DNA from: Lactarius indigo
Lineage: Eukaryota > Basidiomycota > Agaricomycetes > Russulales > Russulaceae
Length of the DNA: 64,000 nucleotides
Reading direction: 5' to 3'
NCBI GenBank assembly: GCA_025766275.1
Contig: JAFKAC010000032.1
Span: forward strand, 248,001-312,000
In this document: positions 11,394 to 21,573 of the stretch, piece by piece
How the letters are laid out: the number at the start of each line of letters is the position of its first letter
How positions within the stretch are numbered: the first letter of the stretch is position 1
Made by a program: the position numbers and the translations under genes
The notes under the pieces: generated by a model
Databases searched by the model: none
The model's input: the letters and a program-made list of their open reading frames with translations, nothing else
What the model was told of the DNA's origin: nothing

Positions 11394-14300
11394 ATGATCC
11401 ACCCGGATCCACCACCTGAACTCCCTCCCGACGCCCTCGACGAAAGCAACCTGTACTTCGACCACTTTTCTACCCCCCCTCTTCAGAATCCCGACACATA
11501 CACCGCGGTGGACACACCCATTCCACCCACCAGAACGCCCTCTGCAGAAGGGACCATCGGCACAGCACTCAACCCAATCACCCTCTCCAGTTCGGACGCT
11601 CAACCCCAAGGGGACGACCAGGACTCAAGGATGAACTCCCCTGAGTCAGAAGAAAGCACACACCCCGCAGTTCTACCTGCAGGAACACACGTTGCCCCCG
11701 ATCTTCCAGAACTGCCGGAAGAAATAATAGTCAGGGGCCGAAACACATCTCGAACACCTCGTGCCCCCACACGCCGTCTCTCAAACGCCTCCGTCTGGTC
11801 CCACATCTCCGAGGAACCTGCTTCATCACACTCCCGATCCCCCACCCGCTTCTCATCACCACCGCCCGCACATGTCACTACTAACCTCACACAGGCGGTT
11901 GCCGGTGGAACCATGCCCCCTCCGATATCAATCAACGCATCCAACGCCAAATATGGTACAGATCTAACCAGCTCGCTTGATATCAACCACGAGGATCAAA
12001 TCGTGGGCTTTGAGGCAAACGACCAAACCCTCAAAGAAGAATTCACGCGAGAGATCAATGACGTAGTTATGGGCTTCTCGCAGTATTACCTCACCGGGCC
12101 GCTCCAATTCCGGTTCGACAATGATTTCTCCTTCAGGCAGGAGAACCTGCAAACGGCCGTGCTACTTACACTCCAAGCTCTTGACACTGGCACCGCCTTC
12201 AAAGAAGGTGAAACCGCAGTTTCGATACTAACCCCCCAAGCGTGGCACCGTCTTGTGATGGCTACCTTAGCGGCCATCCTCAGAGGTCACCTGCGCTCCC
12301 CCAACAGAGCGACGAACGGTAATAAATCTCTCAACTGGTCTATCGACTCTTTTGTCGTTAGTCATAACATCCCCAAACCACTCTCCGAAGGAGGCGCCAT
12401 TCGGTCCATGGCCCTCCAACTGGCAGGGTATTATGACACCAAACGAGCTAACCCGCTACACACCTCACCAGAGGAATTCTTTGATTCTCTCGTCGAAAAA
12501 CAAACTAACACCTTACAGCGCATTGCTAATCGCACTACATCCATTACCCAGACCGTCCACAAGGAACTACTGCAAGACGAAGTCGAGATGGCAGCCATCC
12601 GAGACAGAGTCAAGAAATCCATATTCGACTCCCTCAACACCGAAGCACTTAACGACCTCGATACCTGGCGGGGTATCTACCGCGAAGAATTCAAAGAAGT
12701 TATGCAGAAATACATCGCCGCCAACAACTTCGGACAAATTGATCCGGTCTTCCTCAAGAGTGACCACAAGGGGAAGAAACGCGCTAAATCAGCAACCCCA
12801 GAACTTGAAGCAGACATGGAACGTATTGAGCAATTGATGCGCACTGACACACAGGCACAAATTGACCACCTCCGCAACGACTTACTACTTTCCATGAAAA
12901 CGGAGATGGAAAGGGAAATCGCTGACCTCCGCAGAGATGAGCTCGTTAGAGCACAAGCTGAGGCTTTACTCCAGGTCCAAAACGAAGTCAATCTCTTCAA
13001 AGCACAGGAAACTGAACGTCTGCGTACTGAAGCTCTCAAACAAGTGGATGACGACATTGCAGCGGTAAGGAGACGTTATCGCGATGAACACGAAGCGTAC
13101 GTCCGCACCCAGCGGAATGACGTACGCGCGGCCCTCAAACAATGGAAGATTCGCCACCGCAACGCACGCAACCTAGAATTCCTACGCGTGGAGGCGGCGA
13201 AACTTGGGTACGCCCTCACCCCCGAGTCTGCTGACGCATTTAGACCCAACTCGGATCCCGTGGAAGCTGAGCTGGATTGGCTGCCGACGTCGCGCGCCAC
13301 CTCTCGTGCTTCCTCTCGGGCACCGTCTCCTGCACGGCACCCATCCACACCACCAAACATCCCTCTGCAGGTTGACACAAACGTGACCCCGACACCGGTA
13401 CGAATCAAACGCGTCCGTACCGACGACACCGATCTCCGGGAGCCTGCCACGGATGTCACCGTGGAAGCCCCCTCACCCATCCCCTTTCCGATCCCAATCC
13501 CACCATCCCCCCTCCCCAACAGTTCACCCATGTCACTGTCTCCCATGGCGGAAGACCACCCAATCGACGCCCTAGCCGACAGACTGGACGCTAATGGCGG
13601 TGTAGGAGCCTCCATGCACGCGGTTACGCGCGAAACTGGGGCCCCGCAAACACCAACCCAACCACATATCCCGGAGGCTGAACCCGAGCCTCCACTGCAT
13701 GTGGACATCCCCCGTGCAGCTCCTTTCCCAGTACCCTTGCCTGTAGCCTCGTCAGGACTCGCAGTCCCTGTCGGCCCCGCTGTTCAGAGCGGAGACAGTG
13801 AGCTCGTCCAGCTGATGCGCCTCATCCAAGGTACTATCACACGCCTAGAAGAGAAGGTCTCCGCGCAAGACGCGCGCATTGAGTCCCTCTCCTCTAATCC
13901 TACACCTGCAGGACGGAAAGCGGCTAAACGGTCGGAGGCGGTGGCAGCCCCTCCGACCGCCAATACCGCGACTACGTCGGCCGCCGCAATGGATGAGGCT
14001 CCGAGCAGTAATGCCCGAGCTGATGACCCTGCGGACGCCATGCCCACTGCGAGCAAACCCCCTCCCGTCAACCGCGCCACTAGGCCTGCGCCATCCGCCA
14101 ACCTTCCCCCCTCTTGGTCGTCCATAGTCACCCAGAAGGCAGTCAAACAACAAAACACAAACGCCACCCTCGCCAAGAACACTTTAACTTCCACCGGCCG
14201 AGGTACCAACGGCAAAAGCAGCGGAGAGGCGGCCGCACGCCGCAACAAAGCCAATATTACCGAAGTCACGGTCATACGGGGCCAGGGAGTGGACAATGCC

Positions 14301-16124
14301 GAACTTGAGGCAGCCCTATATGGCACCCCACCATCGGTCATCGTCGGTTCAGCCCGGTCCGAGATCGAACGCCTTACGTCCACACCAATAGTCCTACTAG
14401 ATGGCCGATGGTCCACTAACGCGTCATCTCACAACTTCGTCTACCGCATTGCAGGCGCTATCCCTTTCCGCACCATTTATGCTTTCCGTAACGCCCTAGT
14501 GGGACCTCTGAAACGAGGTAACCTCATACCCAACGACGGGTGGACCTACGCGCAGATCCGGAAAACGCCGACCACCAGCGCTGAAGGAGTAGTCTACGAC
14601 AGCGACGAGCTCACTGACGAACTCCGCCGCAACACGGCCTTTAAAGACGCCATTCTATGCATCGACCCCTTCTGGCAAGGCAACCCCCAGAACATCGGTC
14701 GGAACCCGCATGGCACTGTCAAGCTCGCATACGTCGACGAGGATGGTCAAATAGCCCTCCAAGTCAAACGTGACGGAATCTTTATGTTCAACGAACCCGT
14801 CAACTTTGTCATCACGGGTGACAACCCGACAATCCAAATGTGCGGTCGCTGCCACAAAATCGGTCATACCACCGACTCCGCGGCATGCCAAGTACCACGC
14901 AACTCCATCGTCTGCCACATATGTGCAGGAAGTCACCACCCCTCTTCCCACGCCTTCCACTGCCCCAGGTCGAATCAACATCAAGAGGCAGGCATCTGCC
15001 GCTGCCGCTTCACCTGCATCAACTGCAGCGGGAACCATAACGCCCGCTCCCCCTTCTGCCCCATGAAAAAGTCATTTGCGCCTCCCCCCATCGCCACCAT
15101 CTCATCCGCCCCCCCCGCCGCCCCCTCCCAACCCTCTGCCAAGGGGAAGGAGAAGGAACAGGCTCCCCCGGTCCCCGCCGCCTCGGCGCCGGCGACGTCT
15201 GCAGGAGCAGCTCCCCAGGCTCGGGTGGACGATGATAATACAGGTTTCACAACAGTCGCACGTCGGAACAAGAGCCAACGGAAGCGGGACAACCGCCAAC
15301 GCGCCAACCGGGCAATACCAGGAGCGCCGGACTACGACCCGTCCCTCGTCCAACCCCGCGGCCAGAAACTAACGTCAAAAGTCCCAGCGCGTCCGCTTAC
15401 GAAAACTTCCCCACCGGCTGCAGCCCACACTGCAGGTGGCTCCTTTGGCGACGTAGCAATCACCCCAGGAGTTCTTCCTAGTTGGAAACACATCCCGGTG
15501 TTCTTTGAGCAACATGTCGCCACCATCAAAGACACACAAACAGCCTTCCGCAAACTAGTACCTCCAATGGAACCAGAAGCCGAACTTGCTGCCCTTAATG
15601 ACCTTGACAAGCAGTGGCACGGAGCAGGTGATGGTAAATTCATGGGCATTGATAGTATCGAAGCTAGGTTAGCAGTGCAATTCGGGTTCCCCCTCAGGCG
15701 CGAGGACATCCCCGCACACATCCTACGTTTCCACCCGCAAACCAACCCAGAGGTAGAGATAGAAAGCATCGCTGACCAGTACACCGACGAAAGGCCCCCC
15801 CCGGCGCTCACCCCCCGCCTTTACCTTATTCATTCCATCCCACGTGAACAGCGCTTCGCTTTCCCCGGCGAGCTCTTCGTCCCCGAACCTACCCCAGAGG
15901 AGCTGCGCAAGGAGAAAGACATCAAACTCAAGCTCGTCGAAGTTCTGTTAGCCCTCTTCGGTGATAACTCAGCCTTCTCCCCAGCCATCATCGACCAAAC
16001 AGCCAACATAATCAACCTCAAACACCTCATGGCCCTACCAAACCAACAAGAACAATGGTCTGTAGTCCAAGACGTCCTCAAGTCCTTCAACGACATCACC
16101 GGCAACCCCTCCAACTTCCTTTAA
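11394..16124 (+). CDS. LINE ORF1, gag-like RNA-binding protein
   Basis: 1,576 aa, expected to bind element RNA and form the ribonucleoprotein. The N-terminal about 170 residues are Pro/Ser/acidic and look disordered. A long charged coiled coil spans about residues 470-610. A Pro/Ser/Thr-rich region follows (about 640-940). A folded segment at about 955-1090, possibly RRM-like, precedes three CCHC zinc knuckles at about 1148-1225: CGRCHKIGHTTDSAAC, CHICAGSHHPSSHAFHC and CINCSGNHNARSPFC. A further conserved-looking helical domain fills the last about 250 residues. This is much longer than typical Tad/I ORF1 proteins of a few hundred residues. The stop codon is one base before the ORF2 start. 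Confidence 0.9.
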   Translation: MIHPDPPPELPPDALDESNLYFDHFSTPPLQNPDTYTAVDTPIPPTRTPSAEGTIGTALNPITLSSSDAQPQGDDQDSRMNSPESEESTHPAVLPAGTHVAPDLPELPEEIIVRGRNTSRTPRAPTRRLSNASVWSHISEEPASSHSRSPTRFSSPPPAHVTTNLTQAVAGGTMPPPISINASNAKYGTDLTSSLDINHEDQIVGFEANDQTLKEEFTREINDVVMGFSQYYLTGPLQFRFDNDFSFRQENLQTAVLLTLQALDTGTAFKEGETAVSILTPQAWHRLVMATLAAILRGHLRSPNRATNGNKSLNWSIDSFVVSHNIPKPLSEGGAIRSMALQLAGYYDTKRANPLHTSPEEFFDSLVEKQTNTLQRIANRTTSITQTVHKELLQDEVEMAAIRDRVKKSIFDSLNTEALNDLDTWRGIYREEFKEVMQKYIAANNFGQIDPVFLKSDHKGKKRAKSATPELEADMERIEQLMRTDTQAQIDHLRNDLLLSMKTEMEREIADLRRDELVRAQAEALLQVQNEVNLFKAQETERLRTEALKQVDDDIAAVRRRYRDEHEAYVRTQRNDVRAALKQWKIRHRNARNLEFLRVEAAKLGYALTPESADAFRPNSDPVEAELDWLPTSRATSRASSRAPSPARHPSTPPNIPLQVDTNVTPTPVRIKRVRTDDTDLREPATDVTVEAPSPIPFPIPIPPSPLPNSSPMSLSPMAEDHPIDALADRLDANGGVGASMHAVTRETGAPQTPTQPHIPEAEPEPPLHVDIPRAAPFPVPLPVASSGLAVPVGPAVQSGDSELVQLMRLIQGTITRLEEKVSAQDARIESLSSNPTPAGRKAAKRSEAVAAPPTANTATTSAAAMDEAPSSNARADDPADAMPTASKPPPVNRATRPAPSANLPPSWSSIVTQKAVKQQNTNATLAKNTLTSTGRGTNGKSSGEAAARRNKANITEVTVIRGQGVDNAELEAALYGTPPSVIVGSARSEIERLTSTPIVLLDGRWSTNASSHNFVYRIAGAIPFRTIYAFRNALVGPLKRGNLIPNDGWTYAQIRKTPTTSAEGVVYDSDELTDELRRNTAFKDAILCIDPFWQGNPQNIGRNPHGTVKLAYVDEDGQIALQVKRDGIFMFNEPVNFVITGDNPTIQMCGRCHKIGHTTDSAACQVPRNSIVCHICAGSHHPSSHAFHCPRSNQHQEAGICRCRFTCINCSGNHNARSPFCPMKKSFAPPPIATISSAPPAAPSQPSAKGKEKEQAPPVPAASAPATSAGAAPQARVDDDNTGFTTVARRNKSQRKRDNRQRANRAIPGAPDYDPSLVQPRGQKLTSKVPARPLTKTSPPAAAHTAGGSFGDVAITPGVLPSWKHIPVFFEQHVATIKDTQTAFRKLVPPMEPEAELAALNDLDKQWHGAGDGKFMGIDSIEARLAVQFGFPLRREDIPAHILRFHPQTNPEVEIESIADQYTDERPPPALTPRLYLIHSIPREQRFAFPGELFVPEPTPEELRKEKDIKLKLVEVLLALFGDNSAFSPAIIDQTANIINLKHLMALPNQQEQWSVVQDVLKSFNDITGNPSNFL

Positions 16125-16125
16125 T

Positions 16126-19100
16126 ATGCATAATACGACCATCCTCTCGGTAAACATGCGCCGCCGCAACGCAGCGATGCATGCTCTTCTTGAAGACAAC
16201 AACGACCACGACATAATCTGTGTACAGGAGCCTTGGTTTGACACCATAGGCACGGCCCGCAACGATAAGATGAGAGACGGAATCGATGTCCTTGGGGGTG
16301 CTAGTCACCGCAAATGGGACATCCACTACCCGTTCTTTTCCGCTAACAAACGGGCTAAAGTCCTTATTTATTCCCGCAAGCATAGCAGAACCGCCTCCAA
16401 GTATAGGCGACATCCGGCACTCGTTATCCCCAGACTAGACCTCTGCCACCACCCGTCCATCTTGATGGTGGACGTCAGAATAGGTAAACACGTCATACGT
16501 TTAATTAATTTCTATAACGACACAGCGGATCCCTCCGCGCTCCATTCCTTACTCTCTCTTGACCTCGACCCGCTAACTCCTACAGTTCTCCTGGGAGACT
16601 TCAATCTCCATTCCCCCCAATGGTCCCCCCCGGGCCTCACCACTACCGCCAACTCCAAGAAACTGGAACAGTGGACCGCCACACAAACCCTTCAGCTCAC
16701 TAGCCCCCCTCAAGTAATCACGTGCCGGGGTCTTGAAAGCGAACGCCCCAGCACCATCGACCTAGTATGGTGCAACGAAGCAGCGGTATTAGGCAACGCC
16801 ATCACCCCGCCTATTGTCGACTGGAACGCATCGATCGGCTCGGACCACGCCGGCATTATCTTCAGCTGGATGGTTGACGGTATTCACAGAGGGGATAAAC
16901 GTAACCCCAAACAAATTTTCTCCCCCTCTTTCCAAAACGAAGATCAGACTAAAGCGTGGCTCGATGACATCAGAGCACGATTACCCCCCCTTTCTGACTC
17001 ACTACACCCACTAGATGTCGAAAACGACGCCATTGCCATCCAAAACGCGATCACCCACGCCTGTCTTCAACATATGAAAGTCAAGGGCCCCCATTCGGCA
17101 CGCGGCAACCCATGGTGGGATAAGGAGTGTAAAGACAAGCTTACAGCGCTACGCTCTACCACCCACGACTCGCCCGAACGACGCCAAGCCCTCAGAGAAT
17201 TCAAAGCTCTTACGAAAAAGAAGAAGCGTGCTCACTTCGACAAAGTCATCAGGGATAGCCCCGTATGGGAGCTAGCACGATGGCGACATGGTCGTCGGAA
17301 AGATGGCATACCCGCCCTTGTTGACGCTGATGGTTCCCTTCACTTCACACAGGATGAAATAGGTTCTATCTTGGCCCGCAAATTTTTCGTAGATGACCTA
17401 GGGGAGGTAGAAACCGCACAAAGGGACGATCCCCCCCCTATCCCCACAAGAGACTTCTTCCCGGTCACCTCCAGGGAGGCGGAAACTCTGCTCAGGGACA
17501 CGAGCAACAAGTCCGCGCCCGGAGAATCCGGCGTCTCCTGGGCCATCCTAAAAATGGCATGGGACACCATCGAAGAACACGTAGTCCAATTGTTTCAGCG
17601 CATTCTCACCTCACAGCATCACCCATCCATATGGAAGACAGCTACGGTGGTGGTCATCCCGAAACCCGACAAACCAAACTATCTCCTCGCCAAAGCCTAC
17701 CGACCTATTTCTCTCATAGAGTGTCTCAGTAAGCTCCTTGAGAAGATCGTGGCCAAACGCATAACCTTCTGCGTCGATAAGTATTCCCTTATGCCGACAA
17801 CCCAATATGGCACCCGGGCTTTTTCGTCCACGGTTGATGCCGGACTAACCCTCGTACATGACGTACAGTCCGCTTTTCGCGCTAACCAGAAGTGTGCAGC
17901 CCTCCTTTTCGACATCAAAGGCTTCTTCGACCATGTCCATTGCGGCCGCCTCACGGCCACCCTACGCAATCTAGGCTTCCCACCCCAGATATACAACTGG
18001 GTACAATCCTTTCTCAGTGGACGCCTAGTTAAGATGTCCTTTAATGGTAACACGGATGACACTCGACCCCAACCGATCGGCACCCCCCAAGGTTCTCCAA
18101 TCTCCCCGATCCTCTCCGCCATCTACACGTCAACACTCCTCAAACTTGCGCCCACACACACTAACACCACATTAGGCATGTATGTAGACGACGGCCTCAT
18201 ATTCGCACACGGACAAACATGGAAGGAGGTAAACGATGCCCTCCGGGAACGGTATAGAGTCTGTGAAGACTGGTTGAGACGCTCTAACTTGGAGTGCGAA
18301 CCGGACAAAACAGAACTAATCTACTTTTCGAAACCTTGGACTAGAAACAAATCCCCGCCCCCAACAGTGCTCTTCCTCAACAAACCGACACACAACACAT
18401 ATTACAGCGTCACTCCCTCCGACAACATCCGATATCTCGGCTTCTTCATCAACTTCAAACTTAATTGGGAAAACCACGTCAACATCATGTGTAACCGAGC
18501 ACGGGCGTCGATCAAGTCTATTCAACTCCTCGGCAACACCCGGAAGGGGATCAGCTCCGCCAACTGGCGCCTCCTCTTCAACGCAATCTGCCTCCCTGTA
18601 CTGTCATACGGGTGCCAACTGTGGATGACTCAAAAACGCAAAGCGGGACTTATTCACAAAGTCCAATTGGTAATGAATGAGGGGGTAAAGGTTATTTCTG
18701 GCTCCTTTCGCACCGCACCTCGTGGCCCTCTGCACGAGCTGGTTCGGGTTCTCCCGGCCAAACAATACCTTGAGAAACTGATCGCAACTTCCTCCCTTAG
18801 ACTGTTCCGTGTCCCCCGAACCTCCCAACTTCTTACCCGCCTCGGGGAGGAGTGGGTTGGCGAGGTCCAGAACGGCCCACACTCCAGCAATGGAGGGGTG
18901 GTGTGTAACAGCAGCATACGGGTGAGGTCTGGAAAAGCCCAACAGCGCCCCACTGCCTTGGAGGCTCTCGCCAGCAAAGTCGACCCTCTGTTGACTGAGC
19001 GGGTCGACGTCACAGCCATCGCCCCCTGGGAGGTCCCCAACTGGGTGGCGCATGTGAACTGTGAAGGGAAAACGGACCCCAAGTCCCGAAAGCAGGCGGT

Positions 19101-20121
19101 CAACGGGCTCTATGCCAATTGCCAGTCTGCAAGTAGGGTTATAATCCGTATGGCGAGCACTATCACGAACCGGCACCGGTTCGACAACAAACACGTAGGA
19201 GGGGCCGCAATTGACGTCACAACAGGTCACGCGCCCCCCCACTCCTGCAGTTGGGCGATGGGTACGGAGGTGGAGGATAATGACGTTGCCCTGTTTGGCC
19301 TAGCCAAGACAGCGGAATTCATATCAGCTGAGTTCTCACGTGCAGCCCCAAAGTCCATTTACATACTTTCAAACAACGAGTCTGCCCTGACTCACATTAC
19401 GAATTACCGTACTTACGAGAACCAAAAAGAGGTACTGATGTGGCACCGCGCTCTTTCCTCCTTTTTCGCACAGCCCAGGGACACGAGGATAACACTCGTG
19501 TGGTCGCCAGTTGACCAGAAGAGAGCTCCCGATTCCCGCGCCCGCAAAGCAGCACTCAAGGCATGCCAACACCCATCCCCATCTGCCACCCAGCCTATAC
19601 GCTCTACCGCGTGGGTACGCAAACACCTCAGAGGCGCCGCGTTCCGTTCCTGGGCGGTAGACTGGCGCATCACCCTATCCAAACCCCACCCACCCCGCGC
19701 ATACGGTCACTCCATCGACACCACCCGGCCCCCAGACGGTCGCAACCACCCCCTATGGCTGGCCGCCATACCCCCCAAAAAGCCCAGTAGTGATTACGTG
19801 GACATTAAGCGCCGTGCCCACGCTACTGCCATGCAACTTGCAACCCTTCACTCATTCACCTCCGACTACACCCTATCACACCGCCCTGACCTCCCTCTGA
19901 GCGACTCCCTGTGCCCTGCGTGCAAGGTGGCTAACTCATTTACCCATCAAATCCTGCACTGCCCCTTGTACGTTGAGGCCCGACGCTCCTCTTTCCACTT
20001 TTACCTCGACCAGTACACCAACCCCCTCCGCATCTTCTATGTGCTGGAGTATCACCTATGCCTATTCCTACAACGTTCAATCGCTGCTTATGCCCCCCGG
20101 CGCCCCAAAAATCCCGGATGA
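16126..20121 (+). CDS. LINE ORF2, endonuclease-reverse transcriptase
   Basis: 1,331 aa replicase that nicks target DNA and reverse-transcribes the element RNA. The APE-type endonuclease (about 1-240) keeps Asn in SVNMRRR, Glu in CVQEPW, the GDFNLHSPQW motif and the terminal SDH. The RT domain has YRPISLIECLSKLLEK (about 525), the first catalytic Asp in FDIKGFFDHV (about 595), IGTPQGSPISP, and the catalytic YVDDG (about 685). A region at about 1025-1150 is laid out like RNase H (WSPVDQ near its end) but has SNNESAL where an Asp is expected, so that activity may be lost. A C-x2-C-x8-H-x4-C knuckle, CPACKVANSFTHQILHC, lies near 1262. It probably starts by termination-reinitiation after ORF1. Confidence 0.95.
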   Translation: MHNTTILSVNMRRRNAAMHALLEDNNDHDIICVQEPWFDTIGTARNDKMRDGIDVLGGASHRKWDIHYPFFSANKRAKVLIYSRKHSRTASKYRRHPALVIPRLDLCHHPSILMVDVRIGKHVIRLINFYNDTADPSALHSLLSLDLDPLTPTVLLGDFNLHSPQWSPPGLTTTANSKKLEQWTATQTLQLTSPPQVITCRGLESERPSTIDLVWCNEAAVLGNAITPPIVDWNASIGSDHAGIIFSWMVDGIHRGDKRNPKQIFSPSFQNEDQTKAWLDDIRARLPPLSDSLHPLDVENDAIAIQNAITHACLQHMKVKGPHSARGNPWWDKECKDKLTALRSTTHDSPERRQALREFKALTKKKKRAHFDKVIRDSPVWELARWRHGRRKDGIPALVDADGSLHFTQDEIGSILARKFFVDDLGEVETAQRDDPPPIPTRDFFPVTSREAETLLRDTSNKSAPGESGVSWAILKMAWDTIEEHVVQLFQRILTSQHHPSIWKTATVVVIPKPDKPNYLLAKAYRPISLIECLSKLLEKIVAKRITFCVDKYSLMPTTQYGTRAFSSTVDAGLTLVHDVQSAFRANQKCAALLFDIKGFFDHVHCGRLTATLRNLGFPPQIYNWVQSFLSGRLVKMSFNGNTDDTRPQPIGTPQGSPISPILSAIYTSTLLKLAPTHTNTTLGMYVDDGLIFAHGQTWKEVNDALRERYRVCEDWLRRSNLECEPDKTELIYFSKPWTRNKSPPPTVLFLNKPTHNTYYSVTPSDNIRYLGFFINFKLNWENHVNIMCNRARASIKSIQLLGNTRKGISSANWRLLFNAICLPVLSYGCQLWMTQKRKAGLIHKVQLVMNEGVKVISGSFRTAPRGPLHELVRVLPAKQYLEKLIATSSLRLFRVPRTSQLLTRLGEEWVGEVQNGPHSSNGGVVCNSSIRVRSGKAQQRPTALEALASKVDPLLTERVDVTAIAPWEVPNWVAHVNCEGKTDPKSRKQAVNGLYANCQSASRVIIRMASTITNRHRFDNKHVGGAAIDVTTGHAPPHSCSWAMGTEVEDNDVALFGLAKTAEFISAEFSRAAPKSIYILSNNESALTHITNYRTYENQKEVLMWHRALSSFFAQPRDTRITLVWSPVDQKRAPDSRARKAALKACQHPSPSATQPIRSTAWVRKHLRGAAFRSWAVDWRITLSKPHPPRAYGHSIDTTRPPDGRNHPLWLAAIPPKKPSSDYVDIKRRAHATAMQLATLHSFTSDYTLSHRPDLPLSDSLCPACKVANSFTHQILHCPLYVEARRSSFHFYLDQYTNPLRIFYVLEYHLCLFLQRSIAAYAPRRPKNPG

Positions 20122-20420
20122 AAGAGCTCTCGGACCGCAACTGTCGCCCTGTGCCCAGCACAGCCCCGTAAGTGCTACCCCTTTCGTGTTCCGCGCCCTC
20201 TTAAGGGTCCCTTGCGCTTCGGTGAACCCAACCGTCCGTTAACTACCTTACTTTCTGACCTGTCTCCTCTGGGAGGTGACATCTAGCGGAGTTATTTTTC
20301 TCGGCTATCTACCATTTCTGCCTGCACGTGAGTCTCGGCTTACTTACACTCTCAAATTCTTGTTACATTGTGACTGGAGACCGGCCTTGTATTATGTACT
20401 GCCCCGGAATAAAATCGATT

Positions 20421-20421
<1 letters not shown>

Positions 20422-20460
<39 letters not shown>
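20422..20460 (+). other. LINE poly(A) tail
   Basis: Uninterrupted run of about 39 A, following an AATAAA-like GGAATAAAATCG at about 20406-20417, and directly before the right target-site duplication. It marks the 3' end used in target-primed reverse transcription. Confidence 0.9.
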
Positions 20461-20462
<2 letters not shown>

Positions 20463-20474
20463 AGACGTTGCCAG
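20460..20474 (+). repeat. LINE target-site duplication, right copy
   Basis: Exact repeat of 11257-11271. Flank DNA resumes at 20475. Confidence 0.9.
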
Positions 20475-21573
20475 TTCCCACGAGACCCCTTCGTGTATTC
20501 CCAGTAGTTGCTACCATATCTCCTCCCACTCGAGTACGAGAAGGGTTTGAGGCCCGGTCTGACTGCGTTAAATTCGAATTGATCGACTCTTTAAATGGGC
20601 CTTGTCTCTCGATGAGGTATCTACGTATATGTGAAAACTCCAGGCGCTCAACAAATCGCCGCCGTCCCTCCATTGGGCTTGATCGCATCTGATACATCAC
20701 GCATGGAACTTCCTTTTCGATAGGATTTATCAACCCATCAACGGGATCGTGTAACTCCATCAGACCAACAGCTTGTATGACAGTTATGAAACTCGTATAT
20801 TTACTTCAGGTTGTACATTCTCTGTGGGTCGTTTACCTTGGCTTACTGAGGATGCACACCCGTGCCGTGCCGAACGAGGAGGGCAAGGGAGTAATGTGAA
20901 CGTCTGACACGAACTGCACGGGAAAGGGCAAGGAGAAAAAAAAAATCGCGATTAGGGAATGAGCAAGCGTGCTAGGAGCAACTCAAAGCAAGAGGGGATA
21001 CTGGGCGGAAGCACGAAGCGCTTCTCGATCGAAAAATTGGCGGTTTGTGTCCGAGTCGAGGTCGCGACGGAACGGGCCGGTGGGAAGCGTCCCGGGGCGC
21101 GCTGACGCGCTCGGGACAAAAAACCGCTTCTTCATCGATCCTTTGGCGGTTTTACTTCCAGGGCGTGGCGGGCGGGCGAAGACAGAATAGTTACGGTTCT
21201 TCTAACTGGTTGAGGATATGGATGGACTGGTGGCGACACGGAAGGAAGGGGTGGGTCACGTGCCGCCCTGTACACTCGCACAAAGACTATAAGCCCGCGC
21301 TTGTTCCTCACTCCGCCTCAGACCCGCTAAAAACTCCGGATTAGACGTACGACAGTCATATTTCGCCGACGCTCCTACAACGTAGTTCAGTCCCTATCAC
21401 AGTAAGATGACATACCGTCACGTGCCAGTGTAGCCTCTAGTATTACTGCCATAACTTTTCCACTGCATCCGGCGAATGATATCCGCCCCCTGAAACTCTT
21501 ACCCCCGCGGCGACATGGTGCGCTTGCGATTGAAGAATGAGAACGATGTGATCTTATAAGAGGACACCGATAC
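20475..21573. other. Intergenic, no gene seen
   Basis: No supported gene. Two similar blocks, around 21019-21050 and 21124-21155, both carry a GCTTCT...ATCGA...TTGGCGGTTT pattern. The 3' ends of LINE and of BTB gene A face each other across this stretch. Confidence 0.4.

Larger units (their letters stand above)
11272..20460 (+). mobile_element. Full-length non-LTR retrotransposon (LINE, Tad/I-like)
   Basis: A 9,189-bp element bounded by a perfect 14-15-bp target-site duplication. Order: 122-bp 5' UTR, ORF1 with CCHC knuckles, ORF2 with AP-endonuclease, reverse transcriptase, RNase H-like region and a terminal zinc knuckle, about 300-bp 3' UTR, poly(A) of about 39. Both ORFs are uninterrupted, which together with the exact duplication points to a recent and possibly still competent insertion. 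The domain order is that of the Tad1/I/jockey group of LINEs found in filamentous fungi; clade assignment needs an RT tree. Confidence 0.95.

Noticed and set aside
11600..19626. Many long minus-strand and shifted frames inside the LINE (for example 13076-13708, 13784-14416, 18604-19242)
   Set aside because: They overlap the intact ORF1 and ORF2 and have compositions expected of antisense GC-rich coding DNA.
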